This document shows positions 16,107 to 24,950 of a stretch of DNA of 64,000 nt, piece after piece; the first letter of the stretch is position 1, and each line of letters begins with the position of its first letter. A model generated the notes under the pieces. That model did not search any database, was not told the origin of the DNA, and worked only from the letters and a program-made list of their open reading frames with translations. Source of the DNA: Pantoea sp. Cy-639. GTDB taxonomy: Bacteria > Pseudomonadota > Gammaproteobacteria > Pseudomonadales > Pseudomonadaceae. The position numbers and the translations under genes were made by a program. Location of the stretch: positions 124,001 to 188,000 of the forward strand of contig NZ_VWXI01000008.1 in NCBI RefSeq assembly GCF_011752525.1, given 5' to 3'.

Positions 16107-17222
16107 GTGCCTATTCTTCGAACAACAAGTGTTGCAACGGCAATCCTGATGTTGCCGGTCCCGGGCCTGGCCCAAGCGTCCAACTGGCAGTCCTCGGTCG
16201 AGGTGCCTACTACTGTCGAGTACGACAGCAACCCATTGCTCCTGACTTCGGAGGAGAAGGGTGTGATGCGAACGATCATCGAGCCGCGCTACAGCCTGGT
16301 CGGTACCTTCGACCGCGACGAGTGGCGGTTGGGCCTGGGCGCGCATGTCCTGCACTCGTCCAACACCTCGGTGCTGGGCAACCGCGAGGACCCGGACGTG
16401 AGCCTGGGCTGGCGGCACGAGACCGAACGCGGGCATTACGGCCTGCACGCGCAGTACCTCGAAAGCTCGACGTTGTCCGGCACGGTGCTGGACACCGGCG
16501 TGGTGACCACCGACGGCACGCAGAAACTGATCACCCTCACCGGGGACTGGGAATACGCGCTGACCGAGCGCAGCACGTTGAGCAACGAGATCAGCTACGA
16601 CCATGCCCGCTACGACATCACGTCGCTGACCGGTTTCGAAGAGCTGGGGAACACCTTCAAGTACACCTACGCCTGGAGCGAGCGCGCGGATGTCTTCACC
16701 TCCATGCGTGTGCGGCGCTACGAGCCACAGCAGACCTCCACGGGCGCCGTCGCCACCAACAGCTACACACCCAGTATCGGCATGCGCTACCAGCTTACCG
16801 ACCAGCTGGAGACGGTGATGCACATCGGTGTCAGCCAGGTCTCCGGCTCCAACCAGCGCAAGGAGGAGGGCGGCGTGCTGCTGGACTATCGCGGTGCGCG
16901 CGCCGATGCCAGCTTCAGCGCGGAACGCCGTACCGATGCCAGCGCCCAGGGCAGCTTCGCCCAGCTCGACATGATCCAGGGCACCTGGAGCTACGCGCTC
17001 AGTGAACTGAACCGAGTGGGCCTGAACGCCGCCTGGCAGGACAGCAAGGGCCAGACCCCGAACACCTTGCAGACCTACAGCGTCTGGGCCAGTCGCCAGT
17101 TCTCGCCTTTCTGGGATCTGCGCCTATCGTTGATGTACAAGGAACGCCAGCAGAGTCACCTGCCGGATGCCGTTGCCACGATTGTCGGAATGACCCTGAC
17201 CTACAGATTCCCCGAACTCTGA
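16107..17222 (+). CDS. Outer-membrane beta-barrel of the exopolysaccharide export machinery
   Basis: 371 residues with signal peptide cleaved after GLAQA. The mature part is a run of alternating hydrophobic/polar strands with tight turns (for example WRLGLGAHVLHSS, HYGLHAQYLESSTLSG, TFKYTYAWSERADVF, GMRYQLTDQLETVMHIG) and ends LTYRFPEL, consistent with an outer-membrane barrel of about 16-18 strands of the kind placed beside short OPX proteins in exopolysaccharide loci. The start is a GTG at 16107 with a poor ribosome site; it gives a normal signal peptide. The gene lies 28 bases after the OPX gene. Role inferred: the outer-membrane exit channel for the polymer. Confidence 0.75.
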   Translation: MPILRTTSVATAILMLPVPGLAQASNWQSSVEVPTTVEYDSNPLLLTSEEKGVMRTIIEPRYSLVGTFDRDEWRLGLGAHVLHSSNTSVLGNREDPDVSLGWRHETERGHYGLHAQYLESSTLSGTVLDTGVVTTDGTQKLITLTGDWEYALTERSTLSNEISYDHARYDITSLTGFEELGNTFKYTYAWSERADVFTSMRVRRYEPQQTSTGAVATNSYTPSIGMRYQLTDQLETVMHIGVSQVSGSNQRKEEGGVLLDYRGARADASFSAERRTDASAQGSFAQLDMIQGTWSYALSELNRVGLNAAWQDSKGQTPNTLQTYSVWASRQFSPFWDLRLSLMYKERQQSHLPDAVATIVGMTLTYRFPEL

Positions 17223-17242
17223 ACCCCAGCCGGGTGGCCGCC

Positions 17243-18808
17243 ATGAACGCTGAGTACGAGCTGTCACTGAAGGACTACATCGCCATCATCAAGGACCGCG
17301 CGCTGCTGCTGGGGGTGAGCATCGTGGTCATCCTCGCAGCGACGGTAGGGGTCGCCATGAGCATGCCGCCGGTGTACGAGTCCACCGGCACCATCCTCGT
17401 CGAGTCCCAGCAGATATCCCCGGAGCTGGTGGCCTCGAACAACACCAGCTTCGCCGACGAGCGCATCGAGGTCATCCGCCAGCGCGTGATGACCCGCGAG
17501 AACCTGCTGCAGATCATCGACAAGTACCACCTGTTCGCCGATGGCAGCCGCCCGCTCAGCGAGTCGGACAAGATCGACCTGATGCGCAACTCGATCGTCG
17601 TCACCACCCTCAGCACCTTCGTCAAGGGTCGCGGCGACACCACCGTGGCCTTCAACGTGGCCTTTGAACACAAGCGCCCGGAGGTGGCCAAGGAGGTTGC
17701 CGACGAGTTGGTCACATTGTTCCTCAACGAGAACATGAAGCAGCGCACCGAGCGCGCCAGCGAGACCACTGAATTCCTCACCCAGGAGGCCAACAAGCTT
17801 GGCGCCGAACTGGCCACCCTGGAGAACCAACTGGCCGACTTCAAACAGGCCCACGCCAATGCGCTGCCCGAGAACCAGGCGCTGCGCATGAGCATGCTGT
17901 CGCGGGCCGAGCTGGAGTTCCGCGAAGTCGACCGTGACTACAAGAACGCCCAGGAAGAGCTGCGCCTGCTGCAACTGGAGCTGTCGGCGGCCAATGCCGG
18001 CCTGGCGACCAAGCCCGATGGCAGCACCCGACCGATCGAGCAGCCCCAGGACCTGGGCAGCCTCAAGGCCGAGTACGCCCGGCTGCTGACCAAGTACACC
18101 GAGGCCCACCCCGATGTGGTGGCCATCAAGCGCAAGATCCAGGCGTTGCAGGACGCCGGGGCCGGTTCGGGCGCCGGTGCCGTGGCGGTGAACCTGGATG
18201 TCGCCAGGGCCCAGGCGAAGATCACCGCCGCCCAGGACAACATCGCCTCCCTGGCCCAGCAGAAGCGTGACCTGAGCCAGAAGATGTCGGGCTACGAGGC
18301 AGATATCCTCGAGGCGCCACAGGTCGAGCGTGGCCTGGTCACGCTGATGCGCGATCACGACAACGCGCGCAAGAAATACGAAGAGATCCGCAACAAGGAA
18401 ATGGGCGCGAAGATCACCGAAAGCCTGGAACAGGAGAACAAGGCCGAGCGCTTCGTGCTCCTCGAGCCGCCGCTGCTGCCGGAGAAACCGGTCAAGCCCA
18501 ACCGCAAGAAGATCGTCGCCCTGGGCCTGGTGCTGGCACCGGCCGGTGGTGGCGCACTGGTGATGTTGCTGGAAATGCTCAACCAGCGGGTGCGCAGTGT
18601 CGGCGCCCTGGAAAGCGTGCTGGGCAAGCGGGTGTTGGTGGCCGTCCCGTTCATCGCCACCCAGGCGGAGCTGGCACGACGCCGAAAATGGCTGACGATC
18701 CTGATCGCCGGCGGGGTGTTGCTGGCGGTCGTGCTGCTGCTGGTGGTCCATCTCTTCTATATGCCGCTGGACCTGCTGCTCATTAAAACGTTGTCTCGTT
18801 TCGGATAG
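17243..18808 (+). CDS. Wzz/GumC-type polysaccharide co-polymerase (chain-length determinant)
   Basis: 521-residue inner-membrane protein. Transmembrane helix 1 near residues 22-42, a Wzz domain with VYESTGTILVESQQISPEL, a long periplasmic coiled coil (about 175-390), the GNVR-like segment before transmembrane helix 2 near residues 480-505. It lacks the cytoplasmic kinase of Wzc; the kinase is the next gene, 11 bases on. A GTG nine bases upstream (17234) is an alternative start, but GGGTGG fits the ATG at 17243 better. It controls polymer length and joins the inner membrane to the OPX/beta-barrel export complex. Confidence 0.88.
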   Translation: MNAEYELSLKDYIAIIKDRALLLGVSIVVILAATVGVAMSMPPVYESTGTILVESQQISPELVASNNTSFADERIEVIRQRVMTRENLLQIIDKYHLFADGSRPLSESDKIDLMRNSIVVTTLSTFVKGRGDTTVAFNVAFEHKRPEVAKEVADELVTLFLNENMKQRTERASETTEFLTQEANKLGAELATLENQLADFKQAHANALPENQALRMSMLSRAELEFREVDRDYKNAQEELRLLQLELSAANAGLATKPDGSTRPIEQPQDLGSLKAEYARLLTKYTEAHPDVVAIKRKIQALQDAGAGSGAGAVAVNLDVARAQAKITAAQDNIASLAQQKRDLSQKMSGYEADILEAPQVERGLVTLMRDHDNARKKYEEIRNKEMGAKITESLEQENKAERFVLLEPPLLPEKPVKPNRKKIVALGLVLAPAGGGALVMLLEMLNQRVRSVGALESVLGKRVLVAVPFIATQAELARRRKWLTILIAGGVLLAVVLLLVVHLFYMPLDLLLIKTLSRFG

Positions 18809-18819
18809 GGAAGGCTGCG

Positions 18820-19608
18820 ATGGACAGGATCACGCCCGCTGCTGGAAAGAACATCCACCCGGTTACCTCAGGCACTCCGCGCGTCCCGGAGCAGACCGAG
18901 CTGCTGGGGCCCTTCGACTACATACAGACCCGCACCGTGCCCCTGCGCCCCGAGCACCTGGAGCGTAACCGGATCGTGGCGTACAACAAGAACTCGAACA
19001 TGAGCTGGGCCTTCGACCTGCTGCGCACCCAGGTGTTGCAGGCCATGGAGGAGAACGGCTGGCGCACCCTGGCGATCACCTCGCCGACGCCCGAGGCGGG
19101 CAAGACCGTGCTGGCGATCAACCTGGCCATGAGCATCGCCCATCACACTACCCGTACCGCGCTGCTGGTCGACTTCGACCTGCGTCGGCCGCGGGTGGGC
19201 AGCACCCTCGGGCTGCCGATGGACAAGGCGCTCAACGACCTGCTGGCGGACAAGGCGCCGCTGGAGGACGTGCTGGTCAACCCGACCTTGCCGCGCTTCG
19301 TGGTGCTGCCGACCCGCGAACCGATCCCGCTGTCCACCGAGGTGCTGTCCTCACCCCGGGTCAACAACCTGATCGGCGACCTGCGCGACCGCTACGAATC
19401 GCGCATCTGCATCTTCGACCTGCCGCCGCTGCTCAGCTCAGACGACGCCATCACCGTGCTGCCGAAGTTCGACTGCGTGCTACTGGTGGTTGCCAACGGG
19501 GTGAACAACAAGAAGGAGATCGAGGACTGCCTGTACCACCTGGCCACCGCCAACCTGCTGGGTGCGGTACTGAACAAGGCAGAGCCGGAGAAACGCTCCT
19601 ACTACTGA
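18820..19608 (+). CDS. Bacterial tyrosine kinase (CpsD/CapB type)
   Basis: 262-residue cytoplasmic ATPase partner of the co-polymerase. Walker A is SPTPEAGKTVLAINLA, Walker A' is LLVDFDLRRPR, Walker B is ICIFDLPPLLSSDD. The C-terminus ends RSYY: a minimal tyrosine cluster of two, fewer than the clusters of Wzc or CpsD, so cyclic phosphorylation may be limited. An N-terminal 60-residue extension precedes the kinase fold. It is last in the export operon and ends at a perfect hairpin shared with galE on the other strand. Confidence 0.85.
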   Translation: MDRITPAAGKNIHPVTSGTPRVPEQTELLGPFDYIQTRTVPLRPEHLERNRIVAYNKNSNMSWAFDLLRTQVLQAMEENGWRTLAITSPTPEAGKTVLAINLAMSIAHHTTRTALLVDFDLRRPRVGSTLGLPMDKALNDLLADKAPLEDVLVNPTLPRFVVLPTREPIPLSTEVLSSPRVNNLIGDLRDRYESRICIFDLPPLLSSDDAITVLPKFDCVLLVVANGVNNKKEIEDCLYHLATANLLGAVLNKAEPEKRSYY

Positions 19609-19624
19609 GCCGGCCCCTCAGCGC

Positions 19625-19657
19625 AAATACCCCTGGCATTCAGTGCCAGGGGTATTT
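19625..19657. terminator. Bidirectional terminator, kinase gene / galE
   Basis: Perfect 14-bp arms AAATACCCCTGGCA (19625-19638) / TGCCAGGGGTATTT (19644-19657) with a 5-base loop; A and T runs at the two ends serve both strands. The galE stop codon (19640-19642) lies in the loop region. Confidence 0.8.
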
Positions 19658-20602
19658 GCATTCCCAGTTCCAGGCGTGGGCGACGATCTGCTCCAGCGAG
19701 CTGAACGCTGGCTGCCAGCCCAGTACGCTGCGCGCCTTGCCCGCATCGGCCACCAGTCGCGGCGGGTCGCCGGCACGGCGTGGCGCGTCGAGGGTGGCGA
19801 TGGTTCGACCGGTCACCGTGCGCGCGGCGTCGATCACCTGCTGCACCGAGAAGCCCTGGCCATTGCCCAGGTTGAACGCCGTGCTGGTGCCGCCTGCGCG
19901 CAGGTAGTCGATGGCCTGGGCGTGGGCCGAGGCCAGGTCGCTGACATGCACATAATCGCGGATGCAGGTGCCATCGGGCGTGTCGTAGTCGCGACCATAG
20001 ACGGTGATCGCCTCGCGGCGTCCGGCGGCGGCCTGCAGGATCAGCGGGATCAGGTGGGTCTCCGGCTCGTGGCATTCGCCCAGTTGCCCGCCTGGATCGG
20101 CCCCGGCGGCGTTGAAGTAGCGCAGGCTGACCGACTTGAGTCCATACGCCTGGTCGAACTCGCCGAGCATCTGCTCGACGATCCACTTGCTGCGCCCATA
20201 AGGGTTGATCGGTGCCTTGGGGTGGGCTTCGTCGATGGGTACCGACAAGGGGTCGCCATACACGGCGGCGCTGGAAGAGAAGACCAGGTGGTTCACCTGG
20301 GCGCGGCGCATGGCCTGGAGCAGGCTCAGGGTGGCGGCGACGTTGTTCTGGTAGTACTTGCCGGGGTCGGCGACGGACTCGCCGACCTGGATGAACGAGG
20401 CGAAGTGAAAGACCGCGTCGAAACGGTGTTCGCCGAACAGCCGGTCCAGGGCCGGGCCATCGACAATGTCCATGGCGACCCAGGCGATGCCGGGCCGGGG
20501 GCGGGCGGTATCGACCACCACCACCTGGTGCCCGGCCTTCGTCAGGTGCCGGACCATGTGTGAACCGATGTAGCCCGCGCCACCGACGACCAGATATTTC
20601 AT
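19640..20602 (-). CDS. galE: UDP-glucose 4-epimerase
   Basis: 320-residue extended short-chain dehydrogenase/reductase interconverting UDP-Glc and UDP-Gal (or the N-acetyl forms). NAD-binding GGAGYIGSHMVRHL at the N-terminus; catalytic Ser in VFSSSAAVYG and the YxxxK motif as YGRSKWIVE; RYFNAAGADPGG and DGTCIRDYVHVSDLA are typical GalE motifs. AGGAGG precedes the ATG. Third gene of the minus-strand operon with the polymerase and the GH5 enzyme; likely supplies the galactose donor for the exopolysaccharide. Confidence 0.92.
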   Translation of the reverse strand: MKYLVVGGAGYIGSHMVRHLTKAGHQVVVVDTARPRPGIAWVAMDIVDGPALDRLFGEHRFDAVFHFASFIQVGESVADPGKYYQNNVAATLSLLQAMRRAQVNHLVFSSSAAVYGDPLSVPIDEAHPKAPINPYGRSKWIVEQMLGEFDQAYGLKSVSLRYFNAAGADPGGQLGECHEPETHLIPLILQAAAGRREAITVYGRDYDTPDGTCIRDYVHVSDLASAHAQAIDYLRAGGTSTAFNLGNGQGFSVQQVIDAARTVTGRTIATLDAPRRAGDPPRLVADAGKARSVLGWQPAFSSLEQIVAHAWNWECKYPWH

Positions 20603-20680
20603 CCGACCCTCCTGGAACCTGTTGCCTGTGTAGGCGTCCCTGCCGAGCAGTCGGACCGGGCCTTTCCAGACTCTAGATGG

Positions 20681-23275
20681 CTATTTGAGGAACAGCCAAT
20701 TGGCCATGCGCTGCCCGTCGAAGTCGATCTGGTAGCGGCCGTCGCGGTAGCTGACGGGCAGCGCTTGCTCCTCGCCGGCAGCGTTGCGGCTGAACAGCCT
20801 CAGACCCTTGCCGGCCTTGATCGACAACCTGCCTTCGAGCGGCTCGACGTGGAACGGCGTCTTGTCGTCCTCCCTGGGCACCGCGCGGGTGCCCAGGGAG
20901 ATCAGCAGGCTGCGCGACTGGGCGAAAGGCTTGCCGTCCAGGCTTTGCACCACGACGCTGGCGTAGGGCGTCCTGCTCTGCACCTGGATATTGGCCAGGT
21001 TCACCGTCTGGCCACCGAGCCAGCCGGTGGCCGCCTGGGTGAGCGGCGAGTCGATGGTGTACAGCCCCTGCCGCCAGTCGCGGCGCAACTGGCCGGTATC
21101 GCTGGTGGCTGCGCTGGCATCGGCCGCCAGCAGCGAGTGGTCGGGATCGCTCAGCACCTGCGCGCCGGGTGCCGCCTGGCGTGGTTGCAGCCAGGGCAAC
21201 TGCGTTGTCTGCGGCAGGGCGATCTGCAGCCGGCCTTTTTCCATGGCGGTGCGCAGCAGTACGGAGTTGTTGGGGCTTATCTGGCGACCGTACAGGGTCT
21301 CGGGAGTGGGGGCGAACACGTAGCGGGTCTGCGCCGGCTGCACGTCGGCGCGGCGGTAGAGCAGGGCGGCGGCGGGCAGGGTGGCGAGCAGCGCCGGGTC
21401 GTTGTAGGCATGCCAGTTGTCGGCGGTGCGCCAGCCGGGGTTGAACGCCTGCTGGCTGTAGGCGTACTGCAAGATCGCGTCCCAGCCTTGGTAGGCGCCG
21501 CTGGCCGCGACGTACAGCGGCAGCGAGTGGCGGTCAGGTGTCGGGAAGGGCTCGGCGTTCCATTCGCTGACCGTCATCGGCAGGCCAACCACCTGCGCGG
21601 CGCCAAGCCAGTTGACCAGGTTGTCGCTGGTCAGCGGGTTGCGTTGCAACTGGCCGCTACCACCGTAGCTGTGGGCGTCGATCAGGTCGCCGCTGGTCAG
21701 GGCCGGCAGCGCGCTCAGGCCATTGCCGCCCCAGGTGCTGGTGGTGGCGATCGGCACCTTGACCCCTAGCCCGCGCAGGTGCTGGATCATGTCGGCGTCG
21801 AAGCGGTGCTCGAGGTCGTTGAGAAACAGCTTCGAGGGGCCGTGCTCCCAGGCCCGCCAGACCTGGTCGGCAGGCAGGCCGGTACGCAACGCGAAGGCCT
21901 TGGCTGCATCCATGTACAGCTGGCTGTGACGGGGGACCTGCTTGTCGGGCAGCAGGGCGTTGCCGAAGTGCTGGGTGATGTCGTTCTCGTTGGTGATCAG
22001 TACTGCGGCCACCGCCGGATCGTCCTTGTAGGCCAGGCCGGTGTAGGTATTCACATGGGTCAGGTACTGTTCGGCGAAGCGCTTCATGGCCTGCTGGATG
22101 GTGACGTTGACGTAGGCGTAGCCCTTGAGGTCGGCGGCCCGTTCACCCTTGGCCAGCTCGTCGAAGGCGAAGATGTCGTCGGCGGCGGTCAGTGGGCGTT
22201 GCACGTGCAGGTCGAGCCACACGTAGAGGCCTTCATCCTTCAGGCTCTTGATCCACAGGTCGATCTTGCGCTGCGACTCGGCATTCAGGCGCTGGGTGTC
22301 ACGCAGGGTACTGACGTCGCCGAAGATGTTCGGGCTCACCCAGGGCGAGTCGTGGTGGTGCAGGCGTACCAGATTGACGCCTAGGGCCGACAGGCGCCGG
22401 GCCTGGCGCTTGATTTCCTCGTCCGGGGTCTTGAACAGCGCATAGGCCGACAGGTTGGTGCCCCAGAAGCGCACGGGCGTGCCGTCGGCGAACACCAGTC
22501 GTTCGCCGTCGGCCTTGACGAAACCGCGCTTGCCGGCGGGTTTTTCCGGGGCGTTGAGGAACGCCAGGTCTACCGGCGAGGTCTGCCAGTCGAGCTGGTC
22601 GTCGGGCCAGCGGGCAGGGTCGGCCAGGCCGAAGCGCTCGGTAGTGGTCGGCTCGAGCCCGATGTCACCGTTGAGCGTCAGGGTTGCCTTGACTTGCTGG
22701 TGCCCTGGCACGATCGGGTCCTGGTAGAAGAACGCGCGGACCTCGCTGGGGTTGCCCTGCTCGAAATAGACCTTGGCCAGCGGCGGTTCGAAGCGCATCT
22801 CGACATGCCGGTCCTGCTTGCCCCAGGCCCAGCCGGTATTGCCTGGCAGCAGCTGTGGGGCGCCCATCTCGCCGGCGACCAGCGCCGGGTCGAACTGGAA
22901 TACCAGGCCGCCGCCCTTGACGTTGCTCTGCCGGCTGTGAGCGTCGAGGTCGAAGGTCCAGGTCAGGGCCTTGTCGTCCCGACGGAGGATGTTCGCCCGC
23001 AGGTCGAAGTCCAGGTCCTTGTTCTTGCCCTCCAGGCTGTAGCGTCCCGGGGCCTCGACCTTGAAGCGGCTGTAGAAGCCGGTCCAGCGCCAGTCGGCCG
23101 CCCAGAAGTCGTACTTGGCCTGCATCGCCGGGCCGCCGCCGTGGCTGAGCCCCGGCAGGCCGGTCTGTTCGTCGACCGCGACGCCCCAGGCCGAGGCCCA
23201 GCCGGCCAGCGGCATGGTCAGCAGTCCGGCAAGGGTGGTGATGCGCAGCACTCGGTACAGCACAGCGGTCGTCAT
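20681..23275 (-). CDS. Secreted glycoside hydrolase, cellulase (GH5-like) family
   Basis: 864 residues with signal peptide (cleavage after GWASA), so periplasmic or outside. The N-terminal 240 residues look like a beta-sandwich carbohydrate-binding part. A (beta/alpha)8 barrel follows (about 250-620): GVNLVRLHHHDS, GLYVWLDLHVQ, the acid/base Glu430 in LITNEN and the nucleophile Glu571 in MTVSEWNAEPF, both present. A ~200-residue C-terminal beta domain ends the protein. It lies between wzy and galE in one operon (6 bases after wzy), so it most likely trims or remodels the polymer made by this locus. Cleaved linkage is unknown. Confidence 0.82.
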   Translation of the reverse strand: MTTAVLYRVLRITTLAGLLTMPLAGWASAWGVAVDEQTGLPGLSHGGGPAMQAKYDFWAADWRWTGFYSRFKVEAPGRYSLEGKNKDLDFDLRANILRRDDKALTWTFDLDAHSRQSNVKGGGLVFQFDPALVAGEMGAPQLLPGNTGWAWGKQDRHVEMRFEPPLAKVYFEQGNPSEVRAFFYQDPIVPGHQQVKATLTLNGDIGLEPTTTERFGLADPARWPDDQLDWQTSPVDLAFLNAPEKPAGKRGFVKADGERLVFADGTPVRFWGTNLSAYALFKTPDEEIKRQARRLSALGVNLVRLHHHDSPWVSPNIFGDVSTLRDTQRLNAESQRKIDLWIKSLKDEGLYVWLDLHVQRPLTAADDIFAFDELAKGERAADLKGYAYVNVTIQQAMKRFAEQYLTHVNTYTGLAYKDDPAVAAVLITNENDITQHFGNALLPDKQVPRHSQLYMDAAKAFALRTGLPADQVWRAWEHGPSKLFLNDLEHRFDADMIQHLRGLGVKVPIATTSTWGGNGLSALPALTSGDLIDAHSYGGSGQLQRNPLTSDNLVNWLGAAQVVGLPMTVSEWNAEPFPTPDRHSLPLYVAASGAYQGWDAILQYAYSQQAFNPGWRTADNWHAYNDPALLATLPAAALLYRRADVQPAQTRYVFAPTPETLYGRQISPNNSVLLRTAMEKGRLQIALPQTTQLPWLQPRQAAPGAQVLSDPDHSLLAADASAATSDTGQLRRDWRQGLYTIDSPLTQAATGWLGGQTVNLANIQVQSRTPYASVVVQSLDGKPFAQSRSLLISLGTRAVPREDDKTPFHVEPLEGRLSIKAGKGLRLFSRNAAGEEQALPVSYRDGRYQIDFDGQRMANWLFLK

Positions 23276-23281
23276 GGGCGA

Positions 23282-24808
23282 TCACCTGGCCTGAAGGCGT
23301 GGATGGGCGAATTGGCTGGCCTGCTGGAACCTGAGCCGGCGGACCATCTGGATGTAGCCTGCGCCCAGGCCGCCGACCGACCAGTAGACGATGGGAATTA
23401 CCGTGATGCTGCTGACGGTGAAGATGATCACCAGGATGCCGATCAGCGTCGCCAGCAGCGCGCGACCTAGCTGGCGGTACTCGTCGTCCTTGTCGGGGAA
23501 GGCGCGCATGGCCTTGTTGATGCCCAGCAGGACGCTGGCGAAGAACGCCAGGAACAGCCCCAGGCCGACCAGGCCGACGCGCAGGGCCAGGTTGATGTAG
23601 GTGTTGACGATGTCGATGATGCCGTCGCCCTGGATCATCGACTGCATCTCCGGCGTGCTGCGAAAGTCGAACGAGCCGAACCACAGGTTGCGCTGGATGA
23701 CGATCATCGAGTTGTCGATCAGGCGCTCGCGGTAGGTGATGTTCTCTGCCTCGATGTTGCCGATGAACGGCAGCAGGTCGAGGACCTTCTCGCCCCCGGG
23801 CAGCACTGCCAGCAGGGGCAGCGCCAGCACTCCGGCCAGCGCCAGCAGCATCAGGCGGCGCACGGCGCCGCGGCCGGTGGCGATGAACGCGGCGACGATC
23901 ACCCCGGCACCGATCCAGGGGCCGCGCGACAGCGGCGCGAACAGCCCGGCCGCCAGCAGCAGGGCTCCGAGCAGGCAGTGCAGGCGGTTGCGGACATAGC
24001 CCTGGACGAACAGGAACAGACCGATGCCGACGCTGATGACGTAGCCCAGGGCGATGGCCTGGCCGGTGGTGGCGCTGGCGCGCAGCGAACCGCCGCGGCT
24101 GAGGTAGCTGGTCATCGACCACTCAACGCCCATGGCGTCGAGCAGGGCGTCGTACAGCAACCAGTGGCGGATGGTCTCGGCCACGCCGATCAGGGCGAGC
24201 AGGAAGGCGGCCAGCACGAAGGCCAGCAACGCGTCCTTGAAGTCGCTGAGCTGACGCAGGCCGCGGCTGGCGACGTAGTAGGGCAGGATCACGTCCAGGT
24301 ACAGGTACAGTGACTGGCGCAAGGTGTCGGTGGGGGTGGTCTCGCGCAGGTACAACCCGCCCATCAGCAGCACGCCGGCCAGCACCAGCCTGTCAGGCCA
24401 GGTGCGCCCGAAGCCTATGCTTTCGGGGAGCTTGCGCAGCTTCAGGGCTGCCGGCAGCAATACGCACAGGCTCAGCAGGCGAACGTGATTGAGGTCGATC
24501 AGGTAGTTGACCACGCCGAACCCGGGGACCTGCACCGTGGCCGGCGGAATCAGGAACAGCAGCATGTAGAACAGCGCCACCGGATTGTGTTCGCGGCGCC
24601 CGGCCAGGTACATGATCACGCTGGCGGCAACGGCATACACCCAGAAGCTGAACGAGCAGAACGCCACCAGGGTCAAGATGAACCAGAGGTTGCGCCGCCG
24701 CTTGAAGTCAGCGTAGGGGATCAGGTCGCAGGCAGACCGGCGGGCGAAGCCGAACACCAGGATGGCCACCAGCAGGATCACGATCAGCGCGCGGAAATGT
24801 TCGGGCAT
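23282..24808 (-). CDS. O-antigen ligase/polymerase-like protein (Wzy)
   Basis: 508-residue integral membrane protein with about 12 predicted helices and the large periplasmic loop of Wzy_C/O-antigen ligase proteins. The conserved patch is FAPLSRGPWIGAG (about 305-317) followed by ITYRERLIDNSMIVIQRNLWFG; the Arg and RGPW-type motif are the family signature. It should polymerise lipid-linked repeat units flipped by the Wzx encoded divergently at 24951. First gene of the minus-strand operon wzy, GH5 hydrolase, galE. Confidence 0.82.
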   Translation of the reverse strand: MPEHFRALIVILLVAILVFGFARRSACDLIPYADFKRRRNLWFILTLVAFCSFSFWVYAVAASVIMYLAGRREHNPVALFYMLLFLIPPATVQVPGFGVVNYLIDLNHVRLLSLCVLLPAALKLRKLPESIGFGRTWPDRLVLAGVLLMGGLYLRETTPTDTLRQSLYLYLDVILPYYVASRGLRQLSDFKDALLAFVLAAFLLALIGVAETIRHWLLYDALLDAMGVEWSMTSYLSRGGSLRASATTGQAIALGYVISVGIGLFLFVQGYVRNRLHCLLGALLLAAGLFAPLSRGPWIGAGVIVAAFIATGRGAVRRLMLLALAGVLALPLLAVLPGGEKVLDLLPFIGNIEAENITYRERLIDNSMIVIQRNLWFGSFDFRSTPEMQSMIQGDGIIDIVNTYINLALRVGLVGLGLFLAFFASVLLGINKAMRAFPDKDDEYRQLGRALLATLIGILVIIFTVSSITVIPIVYWSVGGLGAGYIQMVRRLRFQQASQFAHPRLQAR

Positions 24809-24950
24809 TGGGCTGGGACACCTATCCGTTGGTGGACAAGGGCTGGCCTGGGTGGCATTTGCGCTTGCGTGAATTCGCCACCCGGGTCACTCGCATCATG
24901 GCTGATTGAAACTATAGTGACTTCTAGCCATCCAGTCAGGGATCGAACTC

